A stretch of 64,000 nt of DNA from Sphingomonas_E sp042693015 (GTDB lineage Bacteria; Pseudomonadota; Alphaproteobacteria; Sphingomonadales; Sphingomonadaceae): positions 1,302,001 to 1,366,000 of the forward strand of contig NZ_CP170544.1 of NCBI RefSeq assembly GCF_042693015.1, written 5' to 3'. The position numbers were made by a program, and so were the translations under genes. Shown piece after piece: positions 20,319 to 29,213 of the stretch (within the stretch, counting starts at the first letter, position 1; the number at the start of each line of letters is the position of its first letter). The notes under the pieces were generated by a model. That model was given only the letters and a program-made list of their open reading frames with translations, did not search any database and was not told the origin of the DNA.

Positions 20319-20689
20319 GGCATCGGCCTGTATACCGTCAGGGCACCGGCCGGCTGCCCTTGATCGTCAACGACCGCGATATCGATCTGCTGCAGATTGA
20401 GCTGCGTCGCGCGGATCGAACGCCGCGTCCACTGCCAGACGCGCCCGGCATTCTCTTCCTGCCCCTTGGTATCGCCGAAGCTGGGAGCGACCGGATCGGT
20501 CAGCGCCTCCACGGCCAGATTATGGGCGACGATCTGCCCGATCGTGCGATCGGCAAGCGTAGCCGTGCTGGCAAGCGTGGTTCCTTCCAGCCGCAGCAGC
20601 GCGAGCGCGGCGATGCTGAACACCGCGAGCGCGACCATCAGCTCGATCAGCGTAAAACCACGTTCGGAGAGGTGATCAGGAACCGACAT
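20315..20689 (-). CDS. gspI: Type II secretion minor pseudopilin GspI
   Basis: 124 aa. Leader MSVPDHLSERG, then FTLIELMVALAVFSIAALAL and a short C-terminal domain with QNxxVE-type AHNLAVEALTD, as in GspI. ATG 20689 is preferred because GGAACG lies 6-7 bases upstream; ATG 20701 would add four residues. Overlaps gspH by 14 bases. Confidence 0.91.
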   Translation of the reverse strand: MSVPDHLSERGFTLIELMVALAVFSIAALALLRLEGTTLASTATLADRTIGQIVAHNLAVEALTDPVAPSFGDTKGQEENAGRVWQWTRRSIRATQLNLQQIDIAVVDDQGQPAGALTVYRPMP

Positions 20690-21209
20690 TGATCGTTCCA
20701 TCGCCCTCGATATGAACCGTAATCCGCGCGGAATCCCGCACCAGCGTCACGTCCAGCGGCTCGGAAAAGCCGGTCGTGTCGAAGATCACCCGCGCCCGGC
20801 CGACATCGCCGACGATCGCCTGGCCGCTTTCCCAATCGCGATCCTCGAACGGCTTTTCGTTGAGCGGGCGCCAGCCCCGCCGATCGCGCTGCTCAAAGCC
20901 ATAGCCGTCGGTGGACACCCACAGCGCCATTTCCCGCGCCTCGATCACCGCCGCATCCTGCGCCGCCCGCGCCCGCGCTGCGAAGCGTTCGGCCTCGGTG
21001 CGCAGGTCGCCACGCGGATCGGGCATGGCGAGCACCACCGCGCCCGTCAGCAAGGCGATGATCGCGATCACGACCATCAGTTCGACAAGCGTGAAGCCGT
21101 GTTCGGCGAAACGCCTCACGGGCGTGAAGCCGTGTTCGGCGAAACGCCTCACGGGCGTGAAGCCGTGTTCGGCGGAACGCCGCATATGCTGCTCGGCGGA
21201 CCGCCTCAC
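20676..21209 (-). CDS. gspH: Type II secretion pseudopilin GspH with expanded leader
   Basis: 177 aa from GTG 21209, chosen because AAAGGGA (21217-21223) lies about 7 bases upstream. Cleavage is expected before FTLVELMVVIAIIALL. The leader would be about 38 residues, built from repeated copies of an RR(S/F)AEHG(FTPV) unit, whereas GspH leaders are usually under 10. Only the last copy is followed by LVELM with Glu5, so only that one should be a functional peptidase site. In-frame ATG 21185 is an alternative start. The rest is an ordinary minor pseudopilin. Confidence 0.9.
   Translation of the reverse strand: MRRSAEQHMRRSAEHGFTPVRRFAEHGFTPVRRFAEHGFTLVELMVVIAIIALLTGAVVLAMPDPRGDLRTEAERFAARARAAQDAAVIEAREMALWVSTDGYGFEQRDRRGWRPLNEKPFEDRDWESGQAIVGDVGRARVIFDTTGFSEPLDVTLVRDSARITVHIEGDGTINVGS
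21090..21188. repeat. 33-bp tandem repeat, three copies, inside the gspH leader
   Basis: Copies start at 21090, 21123 and 21156. The first two are identical and the third differs at its end. Read on the minus strand each unit encodes 11 residues (HGFTPVRRFAE). A degenerate fourth piece lies at about 21189-21212. Nearly the same unit occurs once in the gspJ leader at about 20271-20304. As 33 is a multiple of 3, copy-number change keeps the frame. Confidence 0.93.
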
Positions 21210-21235
21210 CGGCCTATCCCTTTCCGCGCCCCGGC

Positions 21236-21709
21236 TTATTTCCAGTTGCCGATATCGGCATCGTCGGCCTCGCCGCCTTCGCGGCCGTCGGCGCCATAGC
21301 TGTAGATGTCGAATGCGCCGTGCTGGCCGGGCGAGGCATATTGATACTGATTGCCCCACGGATCCTCGGGCAGCTTCTTCACATAGCCACCGCGACGATA
21401 GCGCTCCGGCCTCGTCAGCGACGCGGGCGGCGCAACCAGTGCCTGGATGCCGTCGGCCGTCGCCGGATAGGTCAGGTTATCGAGCCGGTACATCTCCATC
21501 GCCTGTTCCAGCAGCGCAATATCCGCCTTCGCCTTTTCGACGCGCGCCTTGTCGCCGCTCGGCAACACGTTGATCGCGACGATGGTGGTCAGCAGGCCGA
21601 TGATGACGATCACGACCATCAGCTCAACGAGCGTGAAACCCTCCTCGTCCTTGCGCTTGCCGCGGATATTTTCGGGTTTCTGTTCAATATGTTCCATGGA
21701 TATCCTCAT
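21236..21709 (-). CDS. gspG: Type II secretion major pseudopilin GspG
   Basis: 157 aa. Leader of about 24 residues ending KDEEG, then FTLVELMVVIVIIGLLTTI. The mature part has the GspG hallmarks ALEQAMEMYRLDN-type helix, YPATADGIQALV, LPEDPWGNQYQYASPGQHGAFDIYSYGADG and a C-terminal DIGNW with calcium-loop acids. ATG 21709 overlaps the gspF stop as ATGA; ATG 21697 is the alternative. Confidence 0.95.
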   Translation of the reverse strand: MRISMEHIEQKPENIRGKRKDEEGFTLVELMVVIVIIGLLTTIVAINVLPSGDKARVEKAKADIALLEQAMEMYRLDNLTYPATADGIQALVAPPASLTRPERYRRGGYVKKLPEDPWGNQYQYASPGQHGAFDIYSYGADGREGGEADDADIGNWK

Positions 21710-22935
21710 ACGCCCGCAAGCGTGTCGAGCTGCAAGATTGGCAGAAGAATGGCGAGAACGATGATCGCGACGATGCCGCCCATCAGCACGATGATCGCCG
21801 GCTCCAGCAGCGACAGGGCCGCGCTGGTGAAGGCGTCGAATTCGCGCTCCAGATAGTCGGCGGCGCGCTCCAGCATGATATCGAGCTTGCCCGCCGCCTC
21901 GCCCGACGCTGCCATATAGACCAGCAGCGGCGGGAATACTCCCGCCCGGCGCAGCGCCACCGAAAGGCTGCCGCCCCCGCGAATGGCCTCGACGATATCG
22001 GCCGACGCCGCCCGCAAGGCACGGTTGTGGATCGTGCCCGTCGTGAGCGTCAGGCCTTCCAGCAATGGTAAGCGGCTGGCGACCATGGTCGAAAGCGTCC
22101 GGGCCATCCGCGCCGCGTGCAGATCGCGGACCAGCCGCCCGATCAAAGGTATGCGCAGCGTAAACCGGTCCACCGCCATCCGGATATGCGGTTCCTTCAT
22201 CGCCCGCCACCCGATCGCGCCCAGCCCTGCCAGCCCGATCAGCAGCGCCCACCACCATCCCTGCAGGAAGGAGGAGATGGCGATAACGATCCGGGTCAGC
22301 AGCGGCAGCGCCTGGCCGACGCTGTCGAACTGCGCCACCACCTGCGGCACCACGAACACCATCAGCGCAAACACGACACCCACCGCGACCACCGCCAGGA
22401 TGATCGGATAGGCCATGGCCGTCAGCACCTTGGCGCGCACCACGGCCTGCCGTTCGAGCAATTCCGACAGACGATCGAGGATCGTCGGCAAGGTTCCCGA
22501 GCTTTCGCCTGCGGCAACCATCGCCCGATAGAGTGGTGGAAAACTCTTGGGTTCCCGCCCCATCGAATCGGACAGGCGGCGCCCCTCCACCACACCGGAA
22601 TGGACGGCGTCCAGCACCCGGCGGACATGCGGCTGCTCCGACTGCCGGGCAATGGTGCGCAGCGCTTCTTCCAATGGTGACACCTGCGCCAGGGTAGCGA
22701 TCTGGCGCGTGAACAATGTCAATTGCTTGGCCGAAAGCCGCCGCTTCAGCCCGGTCGTACCGGCGCGCGACAGCAGCGACGGCGACGGCGCGGAGTCCGA
22801 TCCCTGTTCCATGCGGACGACATAGAGCCGCCGCGCCTCCAGCTTGGCGCGCCCTTCGACCGGCGTTTCGGCGCGGACGCTGCCGCGCCGTTCGCGGCCG
22901 CCGGTATCCAGCGCCACATAATCGTAGCTAGGCAT
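21706..22935 (-). CDS. gspF: Type II secretion inner-membrane protein F
   Basis: 409 aa. Polytopic platform protein with two T2SSF domains. It starts MPSYDYVALDTGGRERRG, has FTRQIATLAQV and FPPLYRAMVAAGESSG in the first half and the matching FPPLLVYMAASGEAAGKLD in the second. It overlaps gspE by 8 bases. Confidence 0.95.
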   Translation of the reverse strand: MPSYDYVALDTGGRERRGSVRAETPVEGRAKLEARRLYVVRMEQGSDSAPSPSLLSRAGTTGLKRRLSAKQLTLFTRQIATLAQVSPLEEALRTIARQSEQPHVRRVLDAVHSGVVEGRRLSDSMGREPKSFPPLYRAMVAAGESSGTLPTILDRLSELLERQAVVRAKVLTAMAYPIILAVVAVGVVFALMVFVVPQVVAQFDSVGQALPLLTRIVIAISSFLQGWWWALLIGLAGLGAIGWRAMKEPHIRMAVDRFTLRIPLIGRLVRDLHAARMARTLSTMVASRLPLLEGLTLTTGTIHNRALRAASADIVEAIRGGGSLSVALRRAGVFPPLLVYMAASGEAAGKLDIMLERAADYLEREFDAFTSAALSLLEPAIIVLMGGIVAIIVLAILLPILQLDTLAGV

Positions 22936-24463
22936 CGACCATCTCGCGGCGGGTGATGCGCACCGCCTCCTCCGCCGTCGTCATGCCGCCGGCGACCAGC
23001 GCGCGCGCCGCACTGGTCAGCGTCTGCGAATGGCGGAAGGCATGCGCGGAAATGGCGGTTTCGTCAGCGCCCGCATTGATCAGGCCGCGAACCACATCGT
23101 CGATCCGCACGCCTTCATAGACGCCGATCCGACCCTTGTAGCCGGTCTGGTTGCACGCCTCGCAGCCGCGCGCCTCATAGACAGTGGTGCCCGGCGCAAC
23201 GCCGATCAGCGCCGCCACGGAGTCGCTTGCGGGGACGGCATGACGGCAGACCTGGCACAGGCGCCGCACCAGCCGCTGCGCGATCACGGCGCGCAAGGTA
23301 GATGCCAGCAGAAATGGCTCGACCTTCATGTCGCGCATCCGGGTGATCGCACCGACCGCGTCATTGGTGTGGACGGTGGAAAGCACGAGATGCCCCGTCA
23401 GCGAAGCCTGCACCGCGATCTCCGCAGTCTCGCGATCGCGAATTTCGCCGATCATCACGACATCCGGATCCTGACGCAGGATCGCGCGCAAGCCCGCGGC
23501 GAAGGTCAGTCCCACCTTGGAATTGACCTGCGTCTGGCCCACCCCCTCGATCGCATATTCGACCGGATCTTCCACCGTCAGGATATTGCGGCTGCCATCG
23601 TTGAGCAGGCGCAAGCCCGCATAAAGCGAGGTCGTCTTGCCCGAACCGGTCGGTCCGGTGACGAGAATAATGCCGTTCGGCTCGGTGATCGCCTCCCGGA
23701 ACAGATCGAGGATCGCCGGCGGCATGCCCAGCACGTCGAGCTCGATCCCCGCATTCTCCTTGTCGAGAATACGCAGCACCACGCGTTCGCCCGCCCGGCT
23801 CGGCAAGGTCGAGACACGGACGTCGAGCAGCTTGCCGCCGAGCGTCAGGCCGATGCGTCCGTCCTGCGGCACGCGCCGCTCGGCTATGTCGAGGCGCGCC
23901 ATCACCTTGATGCGGCTGACGACCACGGGCGCGACATGCGGCGGCATGCGCAGTGTTTCGCGCAGCACACCATCGATGCGCATACGGACGACCAGCCCCG
24001 TCTCATAGGGTTCGATATGGATGTCCGACACACCCTGCCGCGCAGCGTCGGCGATGATGCCGTTGATCAGCCGGATCGCGGGTGCATCATCCGCGGAATC
24101 GAGCAGATCGTCCGCGGTCGGCAGGTCGGTCGCCAGCATCGCCAGTTCGTCGCCCAGGCCAAGCGATCCCGCCGCATCGGCCGCCGCCTGCCCATCCATG
24201 GCATAGGCTTCGGAAAGGATACGGTCGAAACGGTCCGCCGCCACCTTCTGCACAGCAAAGGGCCGGCCGAAGAAGCGCCGCAATTCGATCAGCGAGCGGG
24301 GATCGCCACCATCCTTCAACGCAACCGTCAGCGGCCCATCAGCCGCCCCGGTCAGCGCCACGCCGAACCGCCGCGCAAAGCCGTAGGGAATCGCGACCGG
24401 GGTCAGCGCCGGCATCGGCGGCGGTGGTGCCTCATCGGGCTCCTCGCCACGCGCGATCTTCAT
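22928..24463 (-). CDS. gspE: Type II secretion ATPase GspE
   Basis: 511 aa cytoplasmic hexameric ATPase that drives pseudopilus assembly. Walker A GPTGSGKTTSLYAGL; Asp box and Walker B in DPDVVMIGEIRDRETAEIA; His box in GHLVLSTVHTNDA. The zinc module is present as LCQVCR and GCEACNQTGYKGR. ATG overlaps the gspD stop by 4 bases. Confidence 0.96.
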   Translation of the reverse strand: MKIARGEEPDEAPPPPMPALTPVAIPYGFARRFGVALTGAADGPLTVALKDGGDPRSLIELRRFFGRPFAVQKVAADRFDRILSEAYAMDGQAAADAAGSLGLGDELAMLATDLPTADDLLDSADDAPAIRLINGIIADAARQGVSDIHIEPYETGLVVRMRIDGVLRETLRMPPHVAPVVVSRIKVMARLDIAERRVPQDGRIGLTLGGKLLDVRVSTLPSRAGERVVLRILDKENAGIELDVLGMPPAILDLFREAITEPNGIILVTGPTGSGKTTSLYAGLRLLNDGSRNILTVEDPVEYAIEGVGQTQVNSKVGLTFAAGLRAILRQDPDVVMIGEIRDRETAEIAVQASLTGHLVLSTVHTNDAVGAITRMRDMKVEPFLLASTLRAVIAQRLVRRLCQVCRHAVPASDSVAALIGVAPGTTVYEARGCEACNQTGYKGRIGVYEGVRIDDVVRGLINAGADETAISAHAFRHSQTLTSAARALVAGGMTTAEEAVRITRREMVDA

Positions 24464-26706
24464 TCGCCTTCCTTGAACTTTTGCTTCTTGGAATCGGGCA
24501 TCGGCACTGGACGGATGACCTCTGACGAAGACTTCATCGACGGCGTGATGATCTGCGGCGCGGTGCCCGGCTCCGGCGCGGGCATGTTCGATCCGATCGC
24601 CGGCGAAGCGGGGATCGGCGGCGTCGCGCCCATATAGTCGCGCACCAACTCGTCGATGCTCGGCTCATATTCCGGCTGCTGGGCCGCCTGCATGCCGCGG
24701 ATATAGCCGTAACGCTGGGTCGCCAGCGCGCGGGCGTCCTCGACGCTGCGGAGGATACGCGGACGGATGAACACCATCAGATTGGTCTTCACCCGCGACC
24801 GCGATCGGGATTTGAAAAGCTCGCCTATCACCGGAATATCGCTCAGCAGCGGAATCCGTTCGATCGTCTTGCGCTCATTGTCGTCCAGCAACCCGCCAAG
24901 CGCAATGATCTCGCCATCGTCGACCGTGACGGTGGTCTCGATCTCGCGCTTGTTGAGGATCAACTCGCTATTGTCGTTTGATACCGGCCCAGCGACCGAG
25001 CTGACCTCCTGTCGCAGGAACAGCTTGATCGCGCCGCCCGCGTTGATCTGCGGTTTCACTTCAAGCTGGATACCGACATTCTGGCGCTGCACGGTGCGGA
25101 AGGCATTGTCGAAATTGTCGCTGAGGGATTCTCCGGTGGTGACCGGAATTTCCTGACCGACCAGCAGCTTGGCTTCCTGATTGTCGAGCGTCAGCACCGA
25201 CGGCGTCGACAGGATGTTGGACTCGGTGTCGTTCTGGACGGCGTTGATGATCGCACCGAATACGACGCCGTTGTCCGTCTGGCCGCCGATGCCGAAGAAG
25301 CCGCCGCCGGCACCCAGGATCGAGCTCACCGCCGCCTGCGCAAGCTGATCGGCGAGGTCGCTCGATCCTTGCACGGTGGTCTTGGTGCCGTCCGGCGCCA
25401 CCGTGGTCACGCTGGGGGCATTATTCTGCGCCGCCACCGCGCCGGCGATCGTCAGCAGATTGGGTGCGGTGTTCGAATAATTGGTCGCCGCGAAGGGAAT
25501 GGCGCTGCCTTCGACGCCGCCCAGCAGGAACTGCACGCCCAGCTTGCGCGCCGCATTGTCGGAAATCTCGACGATGATCGCCTCGACCAGCACCTGCTCG
25601 CGCCGCGTATCGAGCTGGCGGATCACCTCGCCCAGCGTGCGCTGCATGTCGCTGGTCGCCGCGATGACGATGGCGTTCGCGCCCTCGAAGCGCGCGATCA
25701 CGGGCTGACCGCGACCGACCGGGGCGGAACTTGCCTGCGCCGGCGCAACCGAGACGTCCCCCCCGCCGCCATTGCCGCCGCCGTTGTTGCTGCCCCCGTT
25801 GCCGCCATTCATCCCGCGTGACGAGGATCGCGACGAACCGGAGCTCGCCGGCGTTACTGGCTGGCCCACTATCTGTTGCAGCACGGGCAGCAATTGCCCG
25901 GCGTCGGCATGCTGCAGGAAGATCACCCGGATCTCGCTGCCGCTCGCCGCCCGGCGATCCAGCTCCTCGGCAATCTGGCTGAGCCGCGCGACTGTCGAAG
26001 GGTCGCCCCGCAGCGCGATCGAATTGGAGCTGTCGATCGCCACCACCGAAACGCCGGGGCCGGCTGTCGCAGCGGCACCCTCGCCTCCGCCGCGGCCGCC
26101 CACGAGTTGCTGCAGCGATTGTGCGATCTCGCGCGCGCCGGCGTTGCGCAGCGCGACCACTCTGGTCGTGGAGGAATCCCGATCGATCCGGGTCAGCAGA
26201 TCGCGGATACGGCGGATATTGTCGGCGAAGTCTGCAACGACCACCGCATTGCCCGTCCGGTTCGCGGTCACCGATCCTTCGCGGCTGACGAGCGGGCGGA
26301 TCGTCTCCATCGCCGATGCGGCGTCGATCGTCTGCAGACGGAAGACTTCGGTCACGAAGCTGTTGTTGGAAGCACCCCGAGCGCCGACACTTCCCGGCTG
26401 CGCCGCTGCGGTGTCGAGCGGTTGGACGCGGAAGCTGCCGCCCGATGTCGGCACGGCGACCAGGCCGTTGGCGCGCAAGGTCGACAGGAAGACTTCCAGA
26501 TATTCCGCCCGCGACAGCGGCCGATCGGTCACCACCGAAACCTTGCCCTGCACGCGGGGGTCGATGATGAAGGTGCGGCCGGTGACGCGCGCTGCATCCT
26601 GGATGAATGCGCGGATATCGGCATCACGAAGGTTGAGCATCTGCTGCGCGGGAACCGGGGCGGCAAGCGCAAGAGCCAGAGCAGAAACCAGAATCAAACG
26701 CTTCAT
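24460..26706 (-). CDS. gspD: Type II secretion outer-membrane secretin GspD
   Basis: 748 aa. Signal peptide (MKRLILVSALALALAAPVPAQ), N0 domain (LNLRDADIRAFIQDAARVTG), three repeated N1-N3 domains (VVALRNAGAREIAQSLQQLV is typical), a Gly/Ser/Asn-rich linker inside N3, and a C-terminal secretin domain ending near VFIRPRIL. No obvious S-domain for a pilotin is recognisable, though the tail after RPRIL is about 80 residues long and Pro-rich. ATG overlaps the gspC stop as ATGA. Confidence 0.96.
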   Translation of the reverse strand: MKRLILVSALALALAAPVPAQQMLNLRDADIRAFIQDAARVTGRTFIIDPRVQGKVSVVTDRPLSRAEYLEVFLSTLRANGLVAVPTSGGSFRVQPLDTAAAQPGSVGARGASNNSFVTEVFRLQTIDAASAMETIRPLVSREGSVTANRTGNAVVVADFADNIRRIRDLLTRIDRDSSTTRVVALRNAGAREIAQSLQQLVGGRGGGEGAAATAGPGVSVVAIDSSNSIALRGDPSTVARLSQIAEELDRRAASGSEIRVIFLQHADAGQLLPVLQQIVGQPVTPASSGSSRSSSRGMNGGNGGSNNGGGNGGGGDVSVAPAQASSAPVGRGQPVIARFEGANAIVIAATSDMQRTLGEVIRQLDTRREQVLVEAIIVEISDNAARKLGVQFLLGGVEGSAIPFAATNYSNTAPNLLTIAGAVAAQNNAPSVTTVAPDGTKTTVQGSSDLADQLAQAAVSSILGAGGGFFGIGGQTDNGVVFGAIINAVQNDTESNILSTPSVLTLDNQEAKLLVGQEIPVTTGESLSDNFDNAFRTVQRQNVGIQLEVKPQINAGGAIKLFLRQEVSSVAGPVSNDNSELILNKREIETTVTVDDGEIIALGGLLDDNERKTIERIPLLSDIPVIGELFKSRSRSRVKTNLMVFIRPRILRSVEDARALATQRYGYIRGMQAAQQPEYEPSIDELVRDYMGATPPIPASPAIGSNMPAPEPGTAPQIITPSMKSSSEVIRPVPMPDSKKQKFKEGE

Positions 26707-27551
26707 TGACCAGCCTTCACCCGCAGGGAGACCGTGCGGCCGCCCCGTTCCACTTCTATGGCGGTCTCACCGCCCTGCGCCAGCTTGGATTGGAGCTGGC
26801 CGGCCGCGCCGGCATCCGCAACGCGCTGGCCATCTACCGAAATCAATACGTCGCCCGGCTGCAGCCCCGCGGCCTTAAACGCGGCTCCCCCGCCCTTGGG
26901 TTGCAGAACCACGCCGGTGACGGCGCCGTTCTGAAGCCTTGGCGTCGCCTGCGTCTCATCCATCAGCGACAACGCCTGCGGCGGCCCACCCGGCATGGGA
27001 AGCCCCGGCGGCACGCCCGCAAGGCCAGGCCCCGGCGCCCCGGCGGGGTTGACCGGCGCAACGCCGTCCGCCGGCGTCGACTGGTCCAGATAGACCATTT
27101 CCTCGGATGATCCGCGCTGCACGGTGATGCTGTCGAAACCGACCGCCTTCAGCGTCACGCCGGGCATGATCTCTTCCCCGACGGCGAAGCTCGCCTGGCT
27201 GCCGTCCGGCAAGCCGACGATCGCCGATCCGCGGCCGGATGCCTGGTCGGCACGTGTGCCGAACAGCGTGATGTTGAGCTGGGTGACCACCACCGGCCCC
27301 TGTGTATCGCTGAGCCGGAAGAAAGGATCAAAGCTGCCGAGTATCGTTGCAGGGGCGGTCGGCGCCGTGGATTGATCTTCGGCCCGCCAATCACCCACCG
27401 GATCGACCGGTGTCACCACGGCATAGATCAGACGCGCCGACTGGATGGCCAGCAGCGCGATCAGCACCACCTCCGCAACAGTATAAGCCGTGTATCGTGG
27501 CAACCGGCGTAACAACCGCTGTGCCCGCCGGTCGAAAGAAAGCTGCATCAA
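26703..27551 (-). CDS. gspC: Type II secretion clamp protein GspC
   Basis: 282 aa, first gene of the operon. One transmembrane helix (AYTVAEVVLIALLAIQSARLI, about residue 20-40), then the HR domain that binds GspD (GSAIVGLPDGSQASFAVGEEIMPGVTLKAV), a Pro/Gly linker and a C-terminal PDZ domain (VVLQPKGGGAAFKAAGLQPGDVLISVDG). A second protein with the same layout is encoded at 55631-56410. Confidence 0.93.
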   Translation of the reverse strand: MMQLSFDRRAQRLLRRLPRYTAYTVAEVVLIALLAIQSARLIYAVVTPVDPVGDWRAEDQSTAPTAPATILGSFDPFFRLSDTQGPVVVTQLNITLFGTRADQASGRGSAIVGLPDGSQASFAVGEEIMPGVTLKAVGFDSITVQRGSSEEMVYLDQSTPADGVAPVNPAGAPGPGLAGVPPGLPMPGGPPQALSLMDETQATPRLQNGAVTGVVLQPKGGGAAFKAAGLQPGDVLISVDGQRVADAGAAGQLQSKLAQGGETAIEVERGGRTVSLRVKAGQ

Positions 27552-27586
27552 ATATTCCGTTCCCCCGGCCCCGCTACAGTCGCTTT

Positions 27587-27604
27587 ATGACAGGTCCGTG
27601 ACCC
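27587..27604 (-). promoter_or_regulatory. Candidate Pho box upstream of gspC
   Basis: On the minus strand GGGTCAC-GGAC-CTGTCAT: two 7-mers at 11-bp spacing, matching the CTGTCAY-N4-CTGTCAY PhoB pattern at 12 of 14 positions, with a perfect second half. It ends 36 bases before the gspC start, suitable for replacing a -35 element. A degenerate motif, so it is a candidate only. Confidence 0.35.
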
Positions 27605-27656
27605 CGTGTTAACCACGGGATAACCGAGGATGATTGACGATTCCTGACCGCCCTCG

Positions 27657-28424
27657 TCAACCCAGCGGCGCGACGAGCCACAGCGGCCATGCGACCAGCG
27701 CCATCAACGCGCCGAACGGCACCTCCTGATTGCGGCGAACCGCGGCACCGCGGAAATGGCGAAGTCCGAGAAGGAGGAAGCCGGTCAGTGCCCCGCCGAG
27801 GATGACGAGAGGCAGCGCCTGCCAGCCGAGCGTCAGGCCGATCGCCCCTAGCAACTTGGGATCGCCGCCGCCCATTCCGGTCTTTCCCCTAAGCAGGCGA
27901 TAGCTGAGCGCGATGATCGCCAGCGAAAGAAAGCCGGCCAACCCGCCGAACAATCGCGCCGGCAGATCGACCCCGACCTCCGCGATACCACCGGCCAAGC
28001 CCATCAGGGCGAGTAGCGCGACCAGCGGGTTAGGCAGCCAGAAATGCTCGACATCGAGCGCCGCCAGCGCAACGAGCAGCCAGCCGAATGCTGCGCCGAG
28101 CAACCCTTCGATGCCGGGCCCTACGCTGAGGGAAATCGCGCCGATGCCAGCACAGGCGATCTCGATCGCAGGATGACGGAAATCGATTCTTGCGCCGCAT
28201 GTCGCACAGCGCCCCTTGCGCAGTGCGTATCCCGCCAGCGGCAGCAGATCGACGAGACCGAGCACACGCCCGCAGCCATCGCAGCTTGACCGGCCCGAAA
28301 GCACCGAACGCCCTTCCGGCCAGCGGATGACGAGCGTTGCGAGGAAACTGCCGAAGATCGCCCCGAGCAGCAGGCCGGCGAGCGCCCACGGCCAGATCGT
28401 CTGGCCGGCCAACAGCTCAGCCAC
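27657..28424 (-). CDS. gspO: Prepilin peptidase / N-methyltransferase
   Basis: 255 aa inner-membrane aspartic protease that cleaves and methylates the pseudopilins. N-terminal GAIFGSFLATLVIRWPEG, a zinc module with two CxxC pairs (CDGCG and CATCG), and the GGGDPKLLGAIG segment carrying one catalytic Asp; the first is in ALDVEHFWLPN. About seven transmembrane helices. The GTG start is inferred. It is upstream of gspC with a 105-base gap, so it may share the operon or have its own promoter. Confidence 0.94.
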   Translation of the reverse strand: MAELLAGQTIWPWALAGLLLGAIFGSFLATLVIRWPEGRSVLSGRSSCDGCGRVLGLVDLLPLAGYALRKGRCATCGARIDFRHPAIEIACAGIGAISLSVGPGIEGLLGAAFGWLLVALAALDVEHFWLPNPLVALLALMGLAGGIAEVGVDLPARLFGGLAGFLSLAIIALSYRLLRGKTGMGGGDPKLLGAIGLTLGWQALPLVILGGALTGFLLLGLRHFRGAAVRRNQEVPFGALMALVAWPLWLVAPLG

Positions 28425-28455
28425 CGCAATAATCGTCGATGAGCGTGCGAATCAT

Positions 28456-28483
28456 GACGGCGCGCCTATTACAGCGCGCCGTC
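28456..28483. other. Strong hairpin between the TPR gene and the prepilin peptidase gene
   Basis: Perfect 10-bp inverted repeat GACGGCGCGC / GCGCGCCGTC with an 8-base loop. No T-run follows on the minus strand, so it may be a Rho-assisted end or an mRNA 3' stabiliser for the gene at 28514-28900, or part of the regulation of gspO. Confidence 0.6.
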
Positions 28484-28513
28484 GCGTCCCAATGAATTTT
28501 TACGGATCGCCGC

Positions 28514-28900
28514 TCAGCGGGCGGCGAAGCTGTATTGTGCTAGCGCCTTGCGAGCCACCGCGTCGGTCGTGGACACCGTGCCGTCGCCGAGTTCGACCTG
28601 ATAATGGTGCGGTGAATTGATCGCCTGCTGCCACGCGGCGGCGGCCATTTCTGGGCGGCCCGTGGCGGCATAGACGCGGCCCAAATTGATCAGACGGGCG
28701 GGATCGTCGGCGGAAACGCCGCGCATTGCGTTCAACTGACGCTCCGCCGTGGCCCAATCGCCGCGATCGATGGCCGAAAGGCCCAAGGCACCAACCTCGA
28801 AGCCTGTTTCCATCCGTGCGGCATGACGATCGGCAGCCAGAGCTGGGGTGGCCATCGCAATGAGCGGGAGCAGCAGCAAAGCGCGCATCATTCTCTCCAT
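28514..28900 (-). CDS. Small secreted TPR-like protein
   Basis: 128 aa. Signal peptide MERMMRALLLLPLIAMATPALA, then a TPR-like segment (GDWATAERQLNAMRGVSADDPARLINLGRVYAATGRPEMAAAAWQQAI) of about two helix pairs. ATG 28900 has AAGG about 8 bases upstream; ATGs 28891 and 28888 are alternatives. The frame continues upstream but loses any protein-like character. Role unknown, probably a periplasmic scaffold. Confidence 0.82.
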   Translation of the reverse strand: MERMMRALLLLPLIAMATPALAADRHAARMETGFEVGALGLSAIDRGDWATAERQLNAMRGVSADDPARLINLGRVYAATGRPEMAAAAWQQAINSPHHYQVELGDGTVSTTDAVARKALAQYSFAAR

Positions 28901-29213
28901 GCAAAACCTTCTTATGATAGGGAAGATTGTTACACGCTTATGACACACACACACAATTGGCTCTCGCGCCGATTTCCAACTTTGCAATCGGGCGCGCATG
29001 CGAACGAGACCGTTTCGGTATTTCCAAGGTATTCGCCTGATTTTATTTGATTTTTACAGATCAAGCTCCGCGACGATCGACCATGCGAATTGGCGGGCCG
29101 CCACGCGCGAAACGGCCTGCCCTTTTGTGACAATCCGCCGCAAAACGATTCGCAGAGTGAAATATTGTGGTTCCGGCGCCGGCGAGCGCCTTACACTCGA
29201 AGCGTGGTTTGCC
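28901..29213. other. Intergenic region, no gene seen
   Basis: 313 bases between two minus-strand genes. It holds an (AC)6 run at 28943-28954, 42 bases upstream of the TPR gene start, and an A/T-rich patch near 29035-29065. It should carry the promoter of the TPR gene, but I cannot point to a convincing -10/-35 pair. Reading frames crossing it are not protein-like. Confidence 0.5.

Noticed and set aside
21090..21188. CRISPR-like array
   Set aside because: Direct tandem copies without spacers, inside a coding sequence and in frame with it.
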